Of a stretch of DNA of 64,000 bases, positions 46,777-56,560 are shown one piece after another. A model generated the notes under the pieces. It was not told where the DNA came from, searched no databases, and saw only the letters and a program-made list of their open reading frames with translations. Made by a program: the position numbers and the translations under genes. The first letter of the stretch is position 1. Each line of letters begins with the position of its first letter. This DNA comes from Methylocystis sp. MJC1 (lineage in GTDB: Bacteria; Pseudomonadota; Alphaproteobacteria; Rhizobiales; Beijerinckiaceae): the NCBI RefSeq assembly GCF_026427715.1, contig NZ_CP107558.1, forward strand, positions 285,001 through 349,000, given 5' to 3'.

Positions 46777-47306
46777 TGCACCACCAGAGATTGAATGATG
46801 AGTTCTTGAACAGCGCCCTCCGAGCGAATGGACGCGCGCTCTGAAAGTTCGTCGCTGAGCCGCCGCAAGCCGGAGCTGCCTTCTATCGACCGAAGCGAGA
46901 GGCTTCGCAGATATGCGACGATGTCTGCTGTCAGCTCGCTTACGAGGATTTCGGGATGGGTGAGTGTGTCGGGATCATAAACAATCGCGACTTGCAGCCT
47001 GATCCAACTCGAGTTGCCATCCCCCAGATTCGTAACGATCGGCGTAAGTTCCTTCAGTGCGGTCTTCCCCGCCTTGCGCGCGCTCGTGCGTGGAGGTTCT
47101 TCATGACCGTGAACTGAAGCGCCATGCTTGCTGTCATCCGCCGGAGCCTCAATGGGCGCCGGTTCGGCAGGCTTAGCGGCTTGTGGCGCCCGAGCAAGCA
47201 TCATCCCGAGGAAGACCCCGGCAATCGCAATTACAACGGTCATAGCAAGCGTCGTCGCTATGACGGTCCTGTCGTTCGATCCGGCATTGTCTTTGAGCTC
47301 GCTCAT
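46773..47306 (-). CDS. fliL: Flagellar basal-body associated protein FliL
   Basis: The ~177-residue protein has one membrane helix (VIATTLAMTVVIAIAGVFLG) and a FliL periplasmic domain (SWIRLQVAIVYDPDTL, VSELTADIVAYLRSLSLRSI, GLRRLSDELSERA). ATG at 47306 follows the putative site GAGG. It stabilises stators around the motor. Cotranslated with fliP. Confidence 0.92.
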   Translation of the reverse strand: MSELKDNAGSNDRTVIATTLAMTVVIAIAGVFLGMMLARAPQAAKPAEPAPIEAPADDSKHGASVHGHEEPPRTSARKAGKTALKELTPIVTNLGDGNSSWIRLQVAIVYDPDTLTHPEILVSELTADIVAYLRSLSLRSIEGSSGLRRLSDELSERASIRSEGAVQELIIQSLVVQ

Positions 47307-47329
47307 GAACCTCAAGCCTTAGCGGGTTA

Positions 47330-48049
47330 CTAGAAAGGCCAAGCGAGATCGTAAAGCTGCTGTCCGAGTGCCGGCTGCTGAACCTCCATCAAACGTCCAC
47401 GTCCGCCATAGGAGATGCGCGCCTCGGCGATTTTGTCGTAGGAAATCGTATTGTCCTTTGAGATGTCGCGCGGTCTGGCTATGCCGCCGATGGTCAGGAC
47501 TCGCATTTCGTAATTGATTCGAAATTCCTGTGATCCCTGCACGACCAGATTGCCGTTGGGCAGAACGGCTGTCACCATTGCAGCCACGGAAAGCTTTATC
47601 TGCTCCCGTCTGTTGATCGAGCCCTGGCCTTGCGTGGAGGTCGTCGAGTCGATTTCGTTATCGAAGTTCCCAGTGGCGTTCACCGGCGCGCCGCCAAGGA
47701 AGCCGGGCAGGAACGCCGCCAAATATTGCCATTTGGTGTGAACCTTGGAATCGCGAGAGCGATCAGTGGAATTGCCGACGATCGCTTTGTCGTCCATCAA
47801 GATATTGATGGTAACGAGATCTCCGACGGTCATTGCGCGTACGTCGCGGAACATATTTATGCGAGCGTCATCGAAACGCATTCCCCGACTGGGGGGAGGC
47901 AGCCTAGTGGCGCCAACGGGAAGGTCATCGTCGAAAGGGGTGAGGCCGCTGCCAATCGCCGTCATATGTGGTTCGCGACCAATATCGCGCGGATCAGTGG
48001 CGCAGCCGCAGAGGAATAGAGCAAGTAACAGGGATATTTTCTTTGTCAT
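47330..48049 (-). CDS. flgH: Flagellar L-ring lipoprotein FlgH
   Basis: FlgH forms the outer-membrane L ring. The 239-residue protein has a lipoprotein signal with lipobox LCGC and the family motifs FRDVRAMTVGDLVTINILMD and NGNLVVQGSQEFRINYEMRV. Start overlaps the motE stop (ATGA). Confidence 0.95.
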   Translation of the reverse strand: MTKKISLLLALFLCGCATDPRDIGREPHMTAIGSGLTPFDDDLPVGATRLPPPSRGMRFDDARINMFRDVRAMTVGDLVTINILMDDKAIVGNSTDRSRDSKVHTKWQYLAAFLPGFLGGAPVNATGNFDNEIDSTTSTQGQGSINRREQIKLSVAAMVTAVLPNGNLVVQGSQEFRINYEMRVLTIGGIARPRDISKDNTISYDKIAEARISYGGRGRLMEVQQPALGQQLYDLAWPF

Positions 48050-48582
48050 TGCAACTTTCCTGACGACTTTGCCGAACTGTACGCGACGAGTTTTTTGATG
48101 AGGCCTGCTCCCCGGGATGCGGTCATTTCTGAGAGTATTTGACTTGAGGCTTTCGGACTCAGGCGGCTGAGTAAGGCGACGGCGACGTCATCGTCGAGCA
48201 GCGCGAACTGCGCAGCGGCCGAGTCGGGCTTCATTTTCGTGTAAACCGTGACAAGGGTTTCGTCGGCCCTTTTCACCAGCGTTTCATATTTTTCTACAAC
48301 AGCCTCGAGCTCGCGTTTCTTCGCCTCGAGCTCGTCTCCGCGGCGTCTGATCAGGGATTCGAGGTCGCGCAGGCGGGCTTCTTGCACGGCCGCCTTGGCG
48401 GCGGTCGCGGCCTTTGCGACGCTCGAGCAGTATTCTTGTCCGTCCGATTGATCCCGCGCGGCCATGAGCCTTTCCACGGGTTGGCCTTCGGCCGCGCGGG
48501 GCTGCTCGACGTTGGCGCTGGATGCGCAGAGCAGGGCGAGTAGGCACATCGACGGTAGCGCTCGCATGGCGGCAGGAAACAT
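48046..48582 (-). CDS. motE: MotC chaperone MotE
   Basis: The protein has a signal peptide (RALPSMCLLALLCASSANVE), a periplasmic coiled coil (RDLESLIRRRGDELEAKKRE) and a C-terminal MgtE-N-like helical domain (LLDDDVAVALLSRLSPKASS, ILSEM). Rhizobial MotE stabilises and folds MotC. ATG at 48582 is preferred; the open frame extends to 48777 without clear features. Confidence 0.85.
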   Translation of the reverse strand: MFPAAMRALPSMCLLALLCASSANVEQPRAAEGQPVERLMAARDQSDGQEYCSSVAKAATAAKAAVQEARLRDLESLIRRRGDELEAKKRELEAVVEKYETLVKRADETLVTVYTKMKPDSAAAQFALLDDDVAVALLSRLSPKASSQILSEMTASRGAGLIKKLVAYSSAKSSGKLQ

Positions 48583-49117
48583 GAACGTAGATCCGTTCCG
48601 GGTAGCGCTGTGGGCGCAGGTGTATCCATTGTTTAGGAAGCGCAACTTGCGCGAAGCTTTCGGCGGCGTGCGGACTTCGGCGGTGAACGGAGGGGCATAA
48701 GAAATTTTTAAGCGGATTGTATTAGTTAATATGGGATGGGGAGACCCCGAACGCGAAGCGGCGGGGTTGATCAGCATGACGCCGGCCCCCAGTCCTCCGG
48801 TCTATTCCGGAATGTCCCTCTCGAAAAATCCCTCAGCGTCACGGTAGGAAGATTGGGCAAGCGAACGTGCTTGCTCTTTGTCAATAATACTGTGCGTCGG
48901 AGAGCTTCTGCTAGCCAATGCCCGATCATGGGCAGTTTTTACTGTGCGAGCGGAAGGCGTCTCATGGGCGGGGAATGATTGGGAAGGCGGCGCAGGCCGG
49001 CGGCGCAATGCGGTTAGGGTTAGAACTGCAATCGCACTGCGTGGTCATCGATCGGGCGCTTAGACAAATCGGGCGTTCGAACAACACGAATTGGAAGGTT
49101 GTGAGGAGTTTCGACTT
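48583..49117. other. Intergenic region between motE and the che operon
   Basis: This 535-bp divergent gap has no supported gene. It should hold the promoters of the motE and cheW operons. No clear CtrA, sigma-54 or FNR motif was seen. Confidence 0.5.
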
Positions 49118-49591
49118 ATGAAAAACCCCGCCGAACTAACGAACGCTCAGCAGCCCTCCGAATATATTGCCTTCCATGTTGGCGAGCAGACGTTCTGCAT
49201 TGATATTATCGCAGTGCGGGAGATCCGGGGCTGGTCTCCGGCGACGCCACTGCCTCAGGTTCCATCCTACATCCGCGGCGTCATCAATCTCAGAGGTGCC
49301 GTTCTTCCTGTGATCGATCTTGCGGCCAGACTTGGCTTGCCGGTGAGCGAGCCGACGCCGAGGCATGCGATCATCGTGTTGCAGCACGAAGGCGCTGTTG
49401 TCGGCCTGCTCGTCGACGCGGTCTCCAATATTCTTATGTTATCGCCGTCGGCTATCCAGCCGGCGCCGGAGGTCGGCGCCGACCCGACCCGTCTCTTCAT
49501 AAAAGGTATTGTGGCCACTGACGACGAGGTGATCAGCATTCTCATCATCAAGAATCTCCTTCCGGAGTCGAACGAGGCCATCGCGGCTTAA
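49118..49591 (+). CDS. cheW: Chemotaxis coupling protein CheW
   Basis: The ATG at 49118 has GAGGAG upstream. The 157-residue SH3-like protein has the CheW motifs YIAFHVGEQTFCIDIIAVRE, VPSYIRGVINLRGAVLPVID and ILMLSPSAIQPAPEV. CheW links receptors to CheA. It heads the operon here, whereas in Sinorhizobium a receptor gene heads it. Confidence 0.95.
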   Translation: MKNPAELTNAQQPSEYIAFHVGEQTFCIDIIAVREIRGWSPATPLPQVPSYIRGVINLRGAVLPVIDLAARLGLPVSEPTPRHAIIVLQHEGAVVGLLVDAVSNILMLSPSAIQPAPEVGADPTRLFIKGIVATDDEVISILIIKNLLPESNEAIAA

Positions 49592-49616
49592 GATGTAAGA
49601 TCGGAGCATTCCTGAC

Positions 49617-49913
49617 ATGAGCGACATCTCAAACGAGACTAATGGATTGTTCACGACCCTGAGTCTCCCTCGAACGCTCGACCTTCGCGCGGCGGCGCCC
49701 CTCGCCGCCGATTTTGGCCGTTTTCGTGGCCGACCCCTCGTCATTGACGCGTCGGAAGTCGACAAGATCGGTGCGCAATGCGCCCAGGTTCTCGTCTCCG
49801 CGCAGCAGACATGGGCGCGTGACGGAGTCGCTCTCACGCTTTCGAACCCCTCGAGCGCGTTCACTGGCGCCCTCGAGATACTCGGCATTCCGACCAGGAA
49901 GATCGGCGAATAG
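49617..49913 (+). CDS. STAS-domain protein, CheS-like
   Basis: The 98-residue protein has an STAS fold pattern (PRTLDLRAAAPLAADFGRFR, LVIDASEVDKIGAQCAQVL). A small gene just before cheY1-cheA in Sinorhizobium encodes CheS, which acts with CheA in removing phosphate from CheY1. Position and size fit that role; sequence assignment is inferred. Confidence 0.75.
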   Translation: MSDISNETNGLFTTLSLPRTLDLRAAAPLAADFGRFRGRPLVIDASEVDKIGAQCAQVLVSAQQTWARDGVALTLSNPSSAFTGALEILGIPTRKIGE

Positions 49914-49924
49914 GAATAGCGAAG

Positions 49925-50290
49925 ATGACGAAAACCATATTGACTGTCGATGACTCTCGAACGATGCGTGAAATGTTACGCATCGCACTTGCGGACGCGG
50001 GTTATAATGTCGTTCAGGCGGAGGACGGCGTTCACGGGTTGGAAGTGCTCGAGACCGTAAGTCCTGACGCGATTATCACCGACATCAACATGCCGCGAAT
50101 GGATGGCTTTGGATTTATTGAGAACGTGCGTGTTCACGAGACGCATCGTGCCCTACCCATTCTTGTCCTGACGACCGAAAGCGACGATCAAAAGAAAGAT
50201 CGCGCGCGCCGCGCCGGCGCGACCGGATGGATTGTGAAGCCGTTCAACCCAGTGAAGCTCGTCGACGCAATCCGTCGCGTTACTGCCTGA
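49925..50290 (+). CDS. cheY: Chemotaxis response regulator CheY1
   Basis: A 121-residue single receiver domain with acidic pair Asp9-Asp10, phospho-acceptor Asp53 (ITDINMPRMDG), switch Thr83/84 and Lys105 (WIVKPFNP). In rhizobial systems CheY1 is the phosphate sink that drains CheY2. It sits between the STAS gene and cheA. Confidence 0.93.
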   Translation: MTKTILTVDDSRTMREMLRIALADAGYNVVQAEDGVHGLEVLETVSPDAIITDINMPRMDGFGFIENVRVHETHRALPILVLTTESDDQKKDRARRAGATGWIVKPFNPVKLVDAIRRVTA

Positions 50291-50303
50291 TAGGGGATGA
50301 TCC

Positions 50304-52460
50304 ATGGATCCGATGGCGGCGATCAGGCAAACGTTCTTCCAAGAATGCGATGAGCAGCTCGCGGAGCTCGAAAGCGGCCTCATCAGGATAGATGAGGGCG
50401 ATCGGGACCCTGAGACGGTCAACGCCGTGTTTCGCGCCGTGCATTCAATCAAGGGCGGCGCTAGCGCCTTCGGCTTTGACGATCTCGTCGAGTTCGTGCA
50501 CGTTTTTGAAACGACGCTCGATCTCCTGCGATCGAATCGGATCGAGGCGACACAGCAGGTCGCCGCCTGCTTTCTGAGAGCGTCGGACGTCCTTGCGGAC
50601 CTCGTCAGTGGCGCCCGTGAGGGTTCCGACGTCAACCCTGATAAGGTCGCTCCGGCAAAAGCAGAGCTTCAGTCGCTCTGCGAAGGGGCAGGAAGCGAAG
50701 GCGATGCGGCCTCAGAGGCAGATTTCGTTGATCTCGCATTCGAGCCAGTCGCAATTTCCCTCGATTCCATTTTTGGAGACTTTGAAGAGAGCGAGCAGAA
50801 GCCTCACCGCTACGTCATAAACTTCAAACCGCGTCCGGCGCTTTACGCCAAAGGGAACGAGGCGCTGCTGTTGTTGCGCGAGCTGGGAGAGTTGGGGGCC
50901 CTCCGTGTAACCTGCAATACCGACGACACGCCCTTTCTCGATGAGCTCGACCCCGAAGGGGCCTATTTCTCTTGGACGGCCGAACTCGAGACAAAGGAAG
51001 ACGCGCGCGCGGATATCCAAGCTGTCTTCGAATTCGTCGAGTTCGATTGCGACCTCTCGATCAAGGAAGAAGACGACCCGCCGCCCGGCAGCGTGATCGA
51101 GAGCATGGAGGAGCCGGCGGTTTACGAGGAAGAGCCCAAGCTCCCTATTGCGAGTAATGACGAGCAACCGGCCCTCGCAGTTCCAGAAGCTACCCCGCAG
51201 CCTCAGCCGCAGGCATCGGCAGGGCCTCGGAAGACCGAGCCGTCGTCGCCCGCGCCGCAGCCTACAATTCGCGTCGATTTGGAGAGAGTCGACCGCTTGA
51301 TCAATTTGGTTGGTGAGTTGGTGATAAACCAGGCGGTTTTATCTCAACGCGTCTCTGAGGCGGGTCTTTCGCGCGCCTCTTCGGTGATGATTGCGCTGGA
51401 TGAGCTGGAGCAATTGACTCGCGATATTCAAGACAGCGTGATGGCGATCCGCGCCCAACCCGTGAAGCCGATTTTTCAGCGGATGTCCCGCGTCGTGCGT
51501 GAAGTGGCGGCGATCACGAAGAAATCGGTGCGTCTCATCACCGATGGAGAATCGACCGAAGTAGACAAAACGGTAGTCGAGCGACTTACCGATCCTTTGA
51601 CGCACATGATTCGCAATGCGGTCGATCACGGGATCGAGTCGGCAGAGCAGAGAATCGCCGTAGGTAAACCCGAAGAGGGAACGCTGAAACTGTCGGCGAT
51701 GCACAGGTCGGGGCGCGTCGTCATTGAGGTGTCCGACGATGGCGCGGGCATCAACCGGCAAAGGGTGCGGCAGATCGCGGTATCCAAGAATCTCATCTCA
51801 CCCGACGCCCTGCTGACGGATGAGGAGATTGACAATCTGATTTTTGCGCCAGGGTTCTCCACGACCGAGACCGCGTCAGCGATTTCTGGGCGCGGAGTTG
51901 GGATGGATGTGGTGAAAAGGGCCGTTCAAGCGCTTGGCGGGCGCATATCTATCGCGTCGCGCCCTGGTCTGGGATCGACCTTTTCCTTGAGCCTGCCGCT
52001 CACATTGGCGGTTCTTGACGGGATGGTCGTGACGATCGGCGATCAGACCTTCGTGGTTCCGTTGACGGCTATTGTTGAAACGATGCAGCCTAAGAAGGAA
52101 AGCGTTCATCTCATTGGGTCGGGCACGCGTCTGATTCGGAGCCGGGACGCGTTCATTCCGCTGGTCGATGTTGGAGCAGTGCTTCACAACCGCCCGAGCC
52201 TCGCCGATCCCACGGCGCAGGTGGCCTTGTTGGCGGAATCGGAATCGGGCGGAAGATGCGCCCTCCTGGTGGATGAGATCCAAGGCCAGCGCCAAGTCGT
52301 CATCAAGAGCCTTGAAGCGAACTATGGACGCGTCTTTGGCATTGCGGCGGGCACGATCCTCGGAGACGGCAGGGTGGCGCTCATCATTGACGTCGACGGC
52401 ATCATCAACAGTCTGCGCGCCGACAGCGATGCCGTGGAAAGCCTTCATGCGGCGGAATGA
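50304..52460 (+). CDS. cheA: Chemotaxis histidine kinase CheA
   Basis: CheA passes receptor signals to CheY and CheB. The 718-residue protein has HPt domain P1 with His47 (AVHSIKGGASAFGF), a P2-like domain around 170-250 (YVINFKPRPALYAKG), an acidic and proline/glutamine-rich linker, the dimerisation domain from ~321 (RVDRLINLVGELVINQAVLS), the kinase core with N box HMIRNAVDHGIE (~433) and G boxes (GRGVGMDVV), and a C-terminal CheW-like domain from ~570. Confidence 0.96.
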   Translation: MDPMAAIRQTFFQECDEQLAELESGLIRIDEGDRDPETVNAVFRAVHSIKGGASAFGFDDLVEFVHVFETTLDLLRSNRIEATQQVAACFLRASDVLADLVSGAREGSDVNPDKVAPAKAELQSLCEGAGSEGDAASEADFVDLAFEPVAISLDSIFGDFEESEQKPHRYVINFKPRPALYAKGNEALLLLRELGELGALRVTCNTDDTPFLDELDPEGAYFSWTAELETKEDARADIQAVFEFVEFDCDLSIKEEDDPPPGSVIESMEEPAVYEEEPKLPIASNDEQPALAVPEATPQPQPQASAGPRKTEPSSPAPQPTIRVDLERVDRLINLVGELVINQAVLSQRVSEAGLSRASSVMIALDELEQLTRDIQDSVMAIRAQPVKPIFQRMSRVVREVAAITKKSVRLITDGESTEVDKTVVERLTDPLTHMIRNAVDHGIESAEQRIAVGKPEEGTLKLSAMHRSGRVVIEVSDDGAGINRQRVRQIAVSKNLISPDALLTDEEIDNLIFAPGFSTTETASAISGRGVGMDVVKRAVQALGGRISIASRPGLGSTFSLSLPLTLAVLDGMVVTIGDQTFVVPLTAIVETMQPKKESVHLIGSGTRLIRSRDAFIPLVDVGAVLHNRPSLADPTAQVALLAESESGGRCALLVDEIQGQRQVVIKSLEANYGRVFGIAAGTILGDGRVALIIDVDGIINSLRADSDAVESLHAAE

Positions 52461-52508
52461 CGACGCGTCATTTCACGTCTCTGCTTCGCTACGCTAAGGG
52501 CGGTTTCG

Positions 52509-53390
52509 ATGAGCGCTTCGATTCCTGAAAGACAGATTCAGATTTCCGGTTCTGGTTCCTTTCCGTTTACGGACCGGGACTTCCGTGAGATCTGTTCCAT
52601 GTTGCATGAGGATGCCGGAATTTTCCTTACCGACGCCAAGGCGCCGCTCGTGTATTCGCGTCTGGCGAAGCGTTTGCGCGCGCTCGGGCTGGAAAGTTTT
52701 CGCGACTATTGCGAATTGGTGAAAAGCCGTGACGGCCTCGACGAGCGTCAGAAAATGCTTGCTGCGCTGACGACGAACGTCACCAAGTTTTTCCGTGAGC
52801 CCCATCACTTCGAAAGCCTGAAAAAGCTTGTGTCTGAACGGGCCGGCGCCGTGCGCAAAGGCGCGCGCCTGCGTCTCTGGTCGGCGGCCTGTTCGAATGG
52901 GCAGGAACCGTTTTCAATGGCGATGACGGTCTTGTCGGTCATGCCGGACGCGGCTGATTATGACGTGCGTATTCTGGCCACAGATATCGACCCGAACATG
53001 ATCGCCGCTGGTAAGGCGGGCGTTTACGACTCAGAGGCGATGAGCGCCGTTCCTTCATCGATGCGGTCGCGCTGGTTTGCGCCCTTGGAGGAAGGGCAAA
53101 AAGGCCCGTGGGTCGCGTCGGAAGAGCTTTCCTCGCTGATCGCTTTTCGTGAGCTGAATCTGGTTGGCTCCTGGCCCTTCAAGGGGCCGTTCGATGCGAT
53201 TTTCTGCCGGAACGTCGTAATCTATTTCGAGGAGGCCACCCAGATGAAGATCTGGCAGAGATTCATTCCGATGATGGCGCGCCATGCGCGCCTTTATATC
53301 GGGCACTCGGAGCGCGTGAATGGACCCGCGTCCGCATCGCTCGTCGTCGATGGCGTGACGACCTATAAGTTGCGGGGAGACCAAGCATGA
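52509..53390 (+). CDS. cheR: Chemoreceptor methyltransferase CheR
   Basis: The 293-residue protein has an N-terminal helical domain and the SAM-binding core with [39 protein letters not shown] and [16 protein letters not shown]. CheR methylates receptor glutamates with S-adenosylmethionine. Both chemoreceptors in this window end in tether-like pentapeptides it could bind. Confidence 0.95.
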   Translation: MSASIPERQIQISGSGSFPFTDRDFREICSMLHEDAGIFLTDAKAPLVYSRLAKRLRALGLESFRDYCELVKSRDGLDERQKMLAALTTNVTKFFREPHHFESLKKLVSERAGAVRKGARLRLWSAACSNGQEPFSMAMTVLSVMPDAADYDVRILATDIDPNMIAAGKAGVYDSEAMSAVPSSMRSRWFAPLEEGQKGPWVASEELSSLIAFRELNLVGSWPFKGPFDAIFCRNVVIYFEEATQMKIWQRFIPMMARHARLYIGHSERVNGPASASLVVDGVTTYKLRGDQA

Positions 53391-54436
53391 CCTGCCGCGT
53401 GCTTGTCGTCGATGATTCGCGTAGCATGAGAGCGCTGATTGCTGAGACGCTGCGCCGCGATCCTCGCATCGAAGTTGTGGGTGAGGCGGCCGATCCCCTC
53501 GCCGCGAGAGACGCGATCAAGGAACTCAACCCAGACGTCATTACCCTCGACATCGAGATGCCCAAGATGAATGGGCTGGAGTTTCTCGAGCGACTCATGA
53601 GGTTGCGCCCGACGCGCGTGGTTGTCATTTCGAGCCTGACCGAGCGTGGAGCCGCGACGACAATTCGGGCTATGGAAATCGGCGCGATGGAGTGCATCGC
53701 CAAGCCATCGCCAAAAGACAGGGCTTCCTTCGACGATCTTGCGCAAAAGGTTGTGCAGATCGGCGCGGCGCCGAAGCCAATGGGTCCTCCTGTCCGATCT
53801 CGAGTCGAGGATGTCGTCGCAAGCGATAAGTCGTTCACTCCGGACGGACGGATCGTGACCATCGGATCTTCGATGGGCGGGGTCGACGCGCTCTTTACGG
53901 TTTTGTCCGCGCTTCCCGCCAATTGCCCGCCGACTGTCGTCGTGCAGCACATGCCTGCGCTATTTACGCAGAGTTTCGCTGCGCGTTTGGATCGTGCGTG
54001 CAAGCCGTCGGTCGCAGAAGCGAAAGACGGGGAACCGCTGGAGGTTGGCCGTGTGTTGATCGCGCCAGGCGGATCGGCGCATCTCGAGCTCGTAAAGCGT
54101 GGTCGAACCCTTTGCAGGCTGGTCGAGGGGGACACGGTGAGCGGGCATCGTCCGTCGGTCGATGTGCTCTTCAGATCCGCCGCCAAGGTCAGCGGACCAA
54201 ACACGCTCGGGGTGATACTTACAGGAATGGGACGCGACGGCGCGGAAGGATTGCTGGAGCTAAGAAACACCGGCGCGAGCACCATCGGCCAGGATGAGGC
54301 GACGTGTATTGTTTACGGCATGCCCAGAGCGGCATATGAAATAGGCGCAGTTGAAACGCAGCTGCCGCTTCACAAGATCGGTCCGCGGATTGTCGCGGTA
54401 ACAAATGCGGCAAAAGCGAGGGTGTCATGTCCATAG
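53387..54436 (+). CDS. cheB: Chemoreceptor methylesterase CheB
   Basis: The 349-residue protein joins a receiver domain (phospho-acceptor Asp55, [13 protein letters not shown]) to a methylesterase domain with the catalytic serine ([11 protein letters not shown]), histidine ([10 protein letters not shown]) and aspartate ([10 protein letters not shown]). It overlaps cheR (ATGA) and cheY2 by 10 bp. Confidence 0.95.
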   Translation: MTCRVLVVDDSRSMRALIAETLRRDPRIEVVGEAADPLAARDAIKELNPDVITLDIEMPKMNGLEFLERLMRLRPTRVVVISSLTERGAATTIRAMEIGAMECIAKPSPKDRASFDDLAQKVVQIGAAPKPMGPPVRSRVEDVVASDKSFTPDGRIVTIGSSMGGVDALFTVLSALPANCPPTVVVQHMPALFTQSFAARLDRACKPSVAEAKDGEPLEVGRVLIAPGGSAHLELVKRGRTLCRLVEGDTVSGHRPSVDVLFRSAAKVSGPNTLGVILTGMGRDGAEGLLELRNTGASTIGQDEATCIVYGMPRAAYEIGAVETQLPLHKIGPRIVAVTNAAKARVSCP

Positions 54437-54813
54437 CCAGCCAAATCAAAGTACTCGTCGTGGACGATACGAACACCAGCAGGATGCTCATCCGTGACGG
54501 GCTTGAAGAATTGGGCATCCGCAACATTTTGCTGGCGAAAGATGGAGAGCAGGCGCTTCAGATGATGATGTCGACCCCGGCGCATCTGATTATCTCGGAC
54601 GTCAATATGCCAAAGCTTGACGGTTTGGGGTTGCTCAAGGCGATCCGAGAGTATGGGCCGACGAAGAAGGTTCCGGTCATCATGTTGACTGGTCGCTCCG
54701 ACCGCGCCGTTCTCGAGAGCGCCATCAAATTGGGCGTGAACAACTACCTCACCAAGCCTTTCACAGTCGCGACGCTGAAGAAGGCGCTCGAAGCCATCAT
54801 CGGTAAATTTTAA
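54427..54813 (+). CDS. cheY: Chemotaxis response regulator CheY2
   Basis: A 128-residue receiver with Asp13-Asp14, phospho-acceptor Asp58 ([11 protein letters not shown]), threonine (VIMLTG) and lysine ([10 protein letters not shown]). By analogy with rhizobia it is the motor-binding CheY. Its start lies inside cheB; its stop overlaps the cheD start (TAATG). Confidence 0.93.
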   Translation: MSIASQIKVLVVDDTNTSRMLIRDGLEELGIRNILLAKDGEQALQMMMSTPAHLIISDVNMPKLDGLGLLKAIREYGPTKKVPVIMLTGRSDRAVLESAIKLGVNNYLTKPFTVATLKKALEAIIGKF

Positions 54814-55358
54814 TGCGCCACGCCATTCAGCGCCCCGGCAAGCGGATTCACGTCATTCAGGGCGAATACCAAGTCGTTGATGATCCTGAGGTCGTGTTGA
54901 CGACTGTTCTGGGGTCATGCGTCGCCGCCTGTCTGCGGGACCCCGAGGCGCGCGTCGGCGGCATGAACCACTTCTTGCTCCCGGGCGATATGGAGTCCTT
55001 CAGAAATGGAGACGCCGAGAGAGCCGGCGTCCATCTGATGGAGCTGCTCGTCAATGGACTTTTGAAGCGCGGCGCGCGGCGTGAAAGATTGGAAGGCAAG
55101 CTCTTCGGAGGCGCTCGAATGATGGAGGGATTGTCCGACATCGGCGCGAAGAACGCGGCTTTTGCAAAAAGGTTTTTGATAAACGAGGGGATCAAGATCG
55201 TTGCAGAAGCGCTGGGCGGCACGCGTGGCCGGCGCATCGAATATTTTCCGGTTACCGGACAGGCTCGGCAAATCTTCCTTTCGGGAGGCGACGACGCGAG
55301 GATTTTGAGCGAACGAGTCGTCAAGCCGTCTTCGGCGGGCTCTGTCGAGCTGTTTTGA
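54813..55358 (+). CDS. cheD: Chemoreceptor glutamine deamidase CheD
   Basis: The 181-residue protein has the CheD catalytic cysteine and histidine motifs ([26 protein letters not shown]) and KLFGGARM. CheD deamidates receptor glutamines and in some bacteria affects CheC. No cheC was seen. Confidence 0.95.
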   Translation: MRHAIQRPGKRIHVIQGEYQVVDDPEVVLTTVLGSCVAACLRDPEARVGGMNHFLLPGDMESFRNGDAERAGVHLMELLVNGLLKRGARRERLEGKLFGGARMMEGLSDIGAKNAAFAKRFLINEGIKIVAEALGGTRGRRIEYFPVTGQARQIFLSGGDDARILSERVVKPSSAGSVELF

Positions 55359-55441
55359 AGAGAGGGCGATGTAGCCATCGATCATGGCGAACGGTGCAGC
55401 AACGAGAGTGGACTTTTTTGCGTATCAGAAAGGGGATGATA

Positions 55442-55801
55442 ATGCCTAGCCGCACGCCGCAACCAATTACTGAAATTCTGTCGCGGATATCGGCTGAGCT
55501 GACAGACCTTGCTCAATCCGTCGATCGATTGCATTCACTTGCTCAGAGCGTAGACGACTCCGGAAAAAAAGAAAAAGAGGCGTTTCTGCAAGAGGCCCAG
55601 TCCATCGATCTTATCGAACAGCGGCTTTCGAGCTTGTCGCATTTTCTGGTGGAGTTGGTAGAGATCGTCCCGCCAGAGTGGGAGGTGATCGGAAGGTCTG
55701 CGGCGCAGAAGCTGAAATTATCGGCGCTTGCACACCGTTTGTCGGCGCCCGAAGGCCATGCTCACCCAAGCCATGCAAGTGGGGAGCTGGAGATCTTCTA
55801 G
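55442..55801 (+). CDS. CheT/CheZ-like phosphatase candidate
   Basis: The ATG at 55442 has AGGGG upstream. The 119-residue protein is helical (SAELTDLAQSVDRLHSLAQS). It has Asp56-x3-Gln60 in SIDLIEQRLSSLSHFL, resembling the DxxxQ catalytic motif of CheZ (DLTGQ). It sits after cheD, where rhizobia have cheT. It may dephosphorylate a CheY. Motif and position are seen; function is inferred. Confidence 0.65.
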   Translation: MPSRTPQPITEILSRISAELTDLAQSVDRLHSLAQSVDDSGKKEKEAFLQEAQSIDLIEQRLSSLSHFLVELVEIVPPEWEVIGRSAAQKLKLSALAHRLSAPEGHAHPSHASGELEIF

Positions 55802-55822
55802 TGTTCGTAGTGAGCGTTTGTC

Positions 55823-56287
55823 ATGGTGGATTTTGCGCATATCCTTGGAGAAGTGGAGCGTCGGTCCAACGAGGCCGGAAATTTTGCAAGCCACGAGGAT
55901 GTTCGTCTGGCGCCTCTATTGGAAGTCACTCAATTCGATAATTCTGTATCGCCTGAGCTAACCGGAGCCCGTTCGCGATTGGCTAATAAGTTTTACGCCT
56001 CGTCGGAGCCGATGGACTCGGGTCGATGTCACACGAAGGCCGTAGGACAGAAAAAGTTCAAACTCACTGCATCGGAGCTGCATCAACTGATGGTGCGGTT
56101 GAATGATCGAGCTTTGTCGTTAGAGGATTTGCGTGCGTTACGACGAGAGCTCGCTTGGCGCTTTCATCCCGACCGCCTCGCTCTTGAAGATAGCGGGGAA
56201 GCTTGCGGCGTGATGGCGCAGCTTAACGCGCGGATCGACGGCCTGATCGAAGGTAAGAAATCGAGCCGGCTCGCGAAAAAACCATAA
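55823..56287 (+). CDS. J-domain-like protein at the end of the che operon
   Basis: The 154-residue protein has a C-terminal J-like helix II/HPD signature: EDLRALRRELAWRFHPDR with His115-Pro116-Asp117, followed by a helix ending in LNARIDGLIEG. The N-terminal ~75 residues match nothing known to me. J domains stimulate DnaK-type ATPases. It follows the CheT-like gene by 21 bp, so it probably shares its transcript. Confidence 0.7.
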   Translation: MVDFAHILGEVERRSNEAGNFASHEDVRLAPLLEVTQFDNSVSPELTGARSRLANKFYASSEPMDSGRCHTKAVGQKKFKLTASELHQLMVRLNDRALSLEDLRALRRELAWRFHPDRLALEDSGEACGVMAQLNARIDGLIEGKKSSRLAKKP

Positions 56288-56560
56288 GGTGAAAAGAGGG
56301 GTGTTTATATTCGCTCCCCTTCATGCGGCCGCTATAGTGTTCTCCGGCAGGTGGCGGCTGATCGCTGTAAGTTCCACACAAGCGAGATGCTTCAATTTCC
56401 ACCTTGCGAGGACGCGGGCGTTGGCGCTGGCCAAGCTTGGCTCGAGTTCTCCCCCAAGCTTGGCAGTATGTATTCGCTGCAGGTGATCACAGAATACGCG
56501 CGCTGGTAAAAGGCACAGCCGCTAGGCTTGCGCGCGACATTCTATTTCGCTGGAGGAAAT
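56288..56560. other. Gap between J-domain gene and lipoprotein gene
   Basis: 273 bp without a supported gene. GGGGTG...CTCCCC near 56297-56320 could form a weak hairpin ending the che transcript; no clear promoter was identified. Confidence 0.4.
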
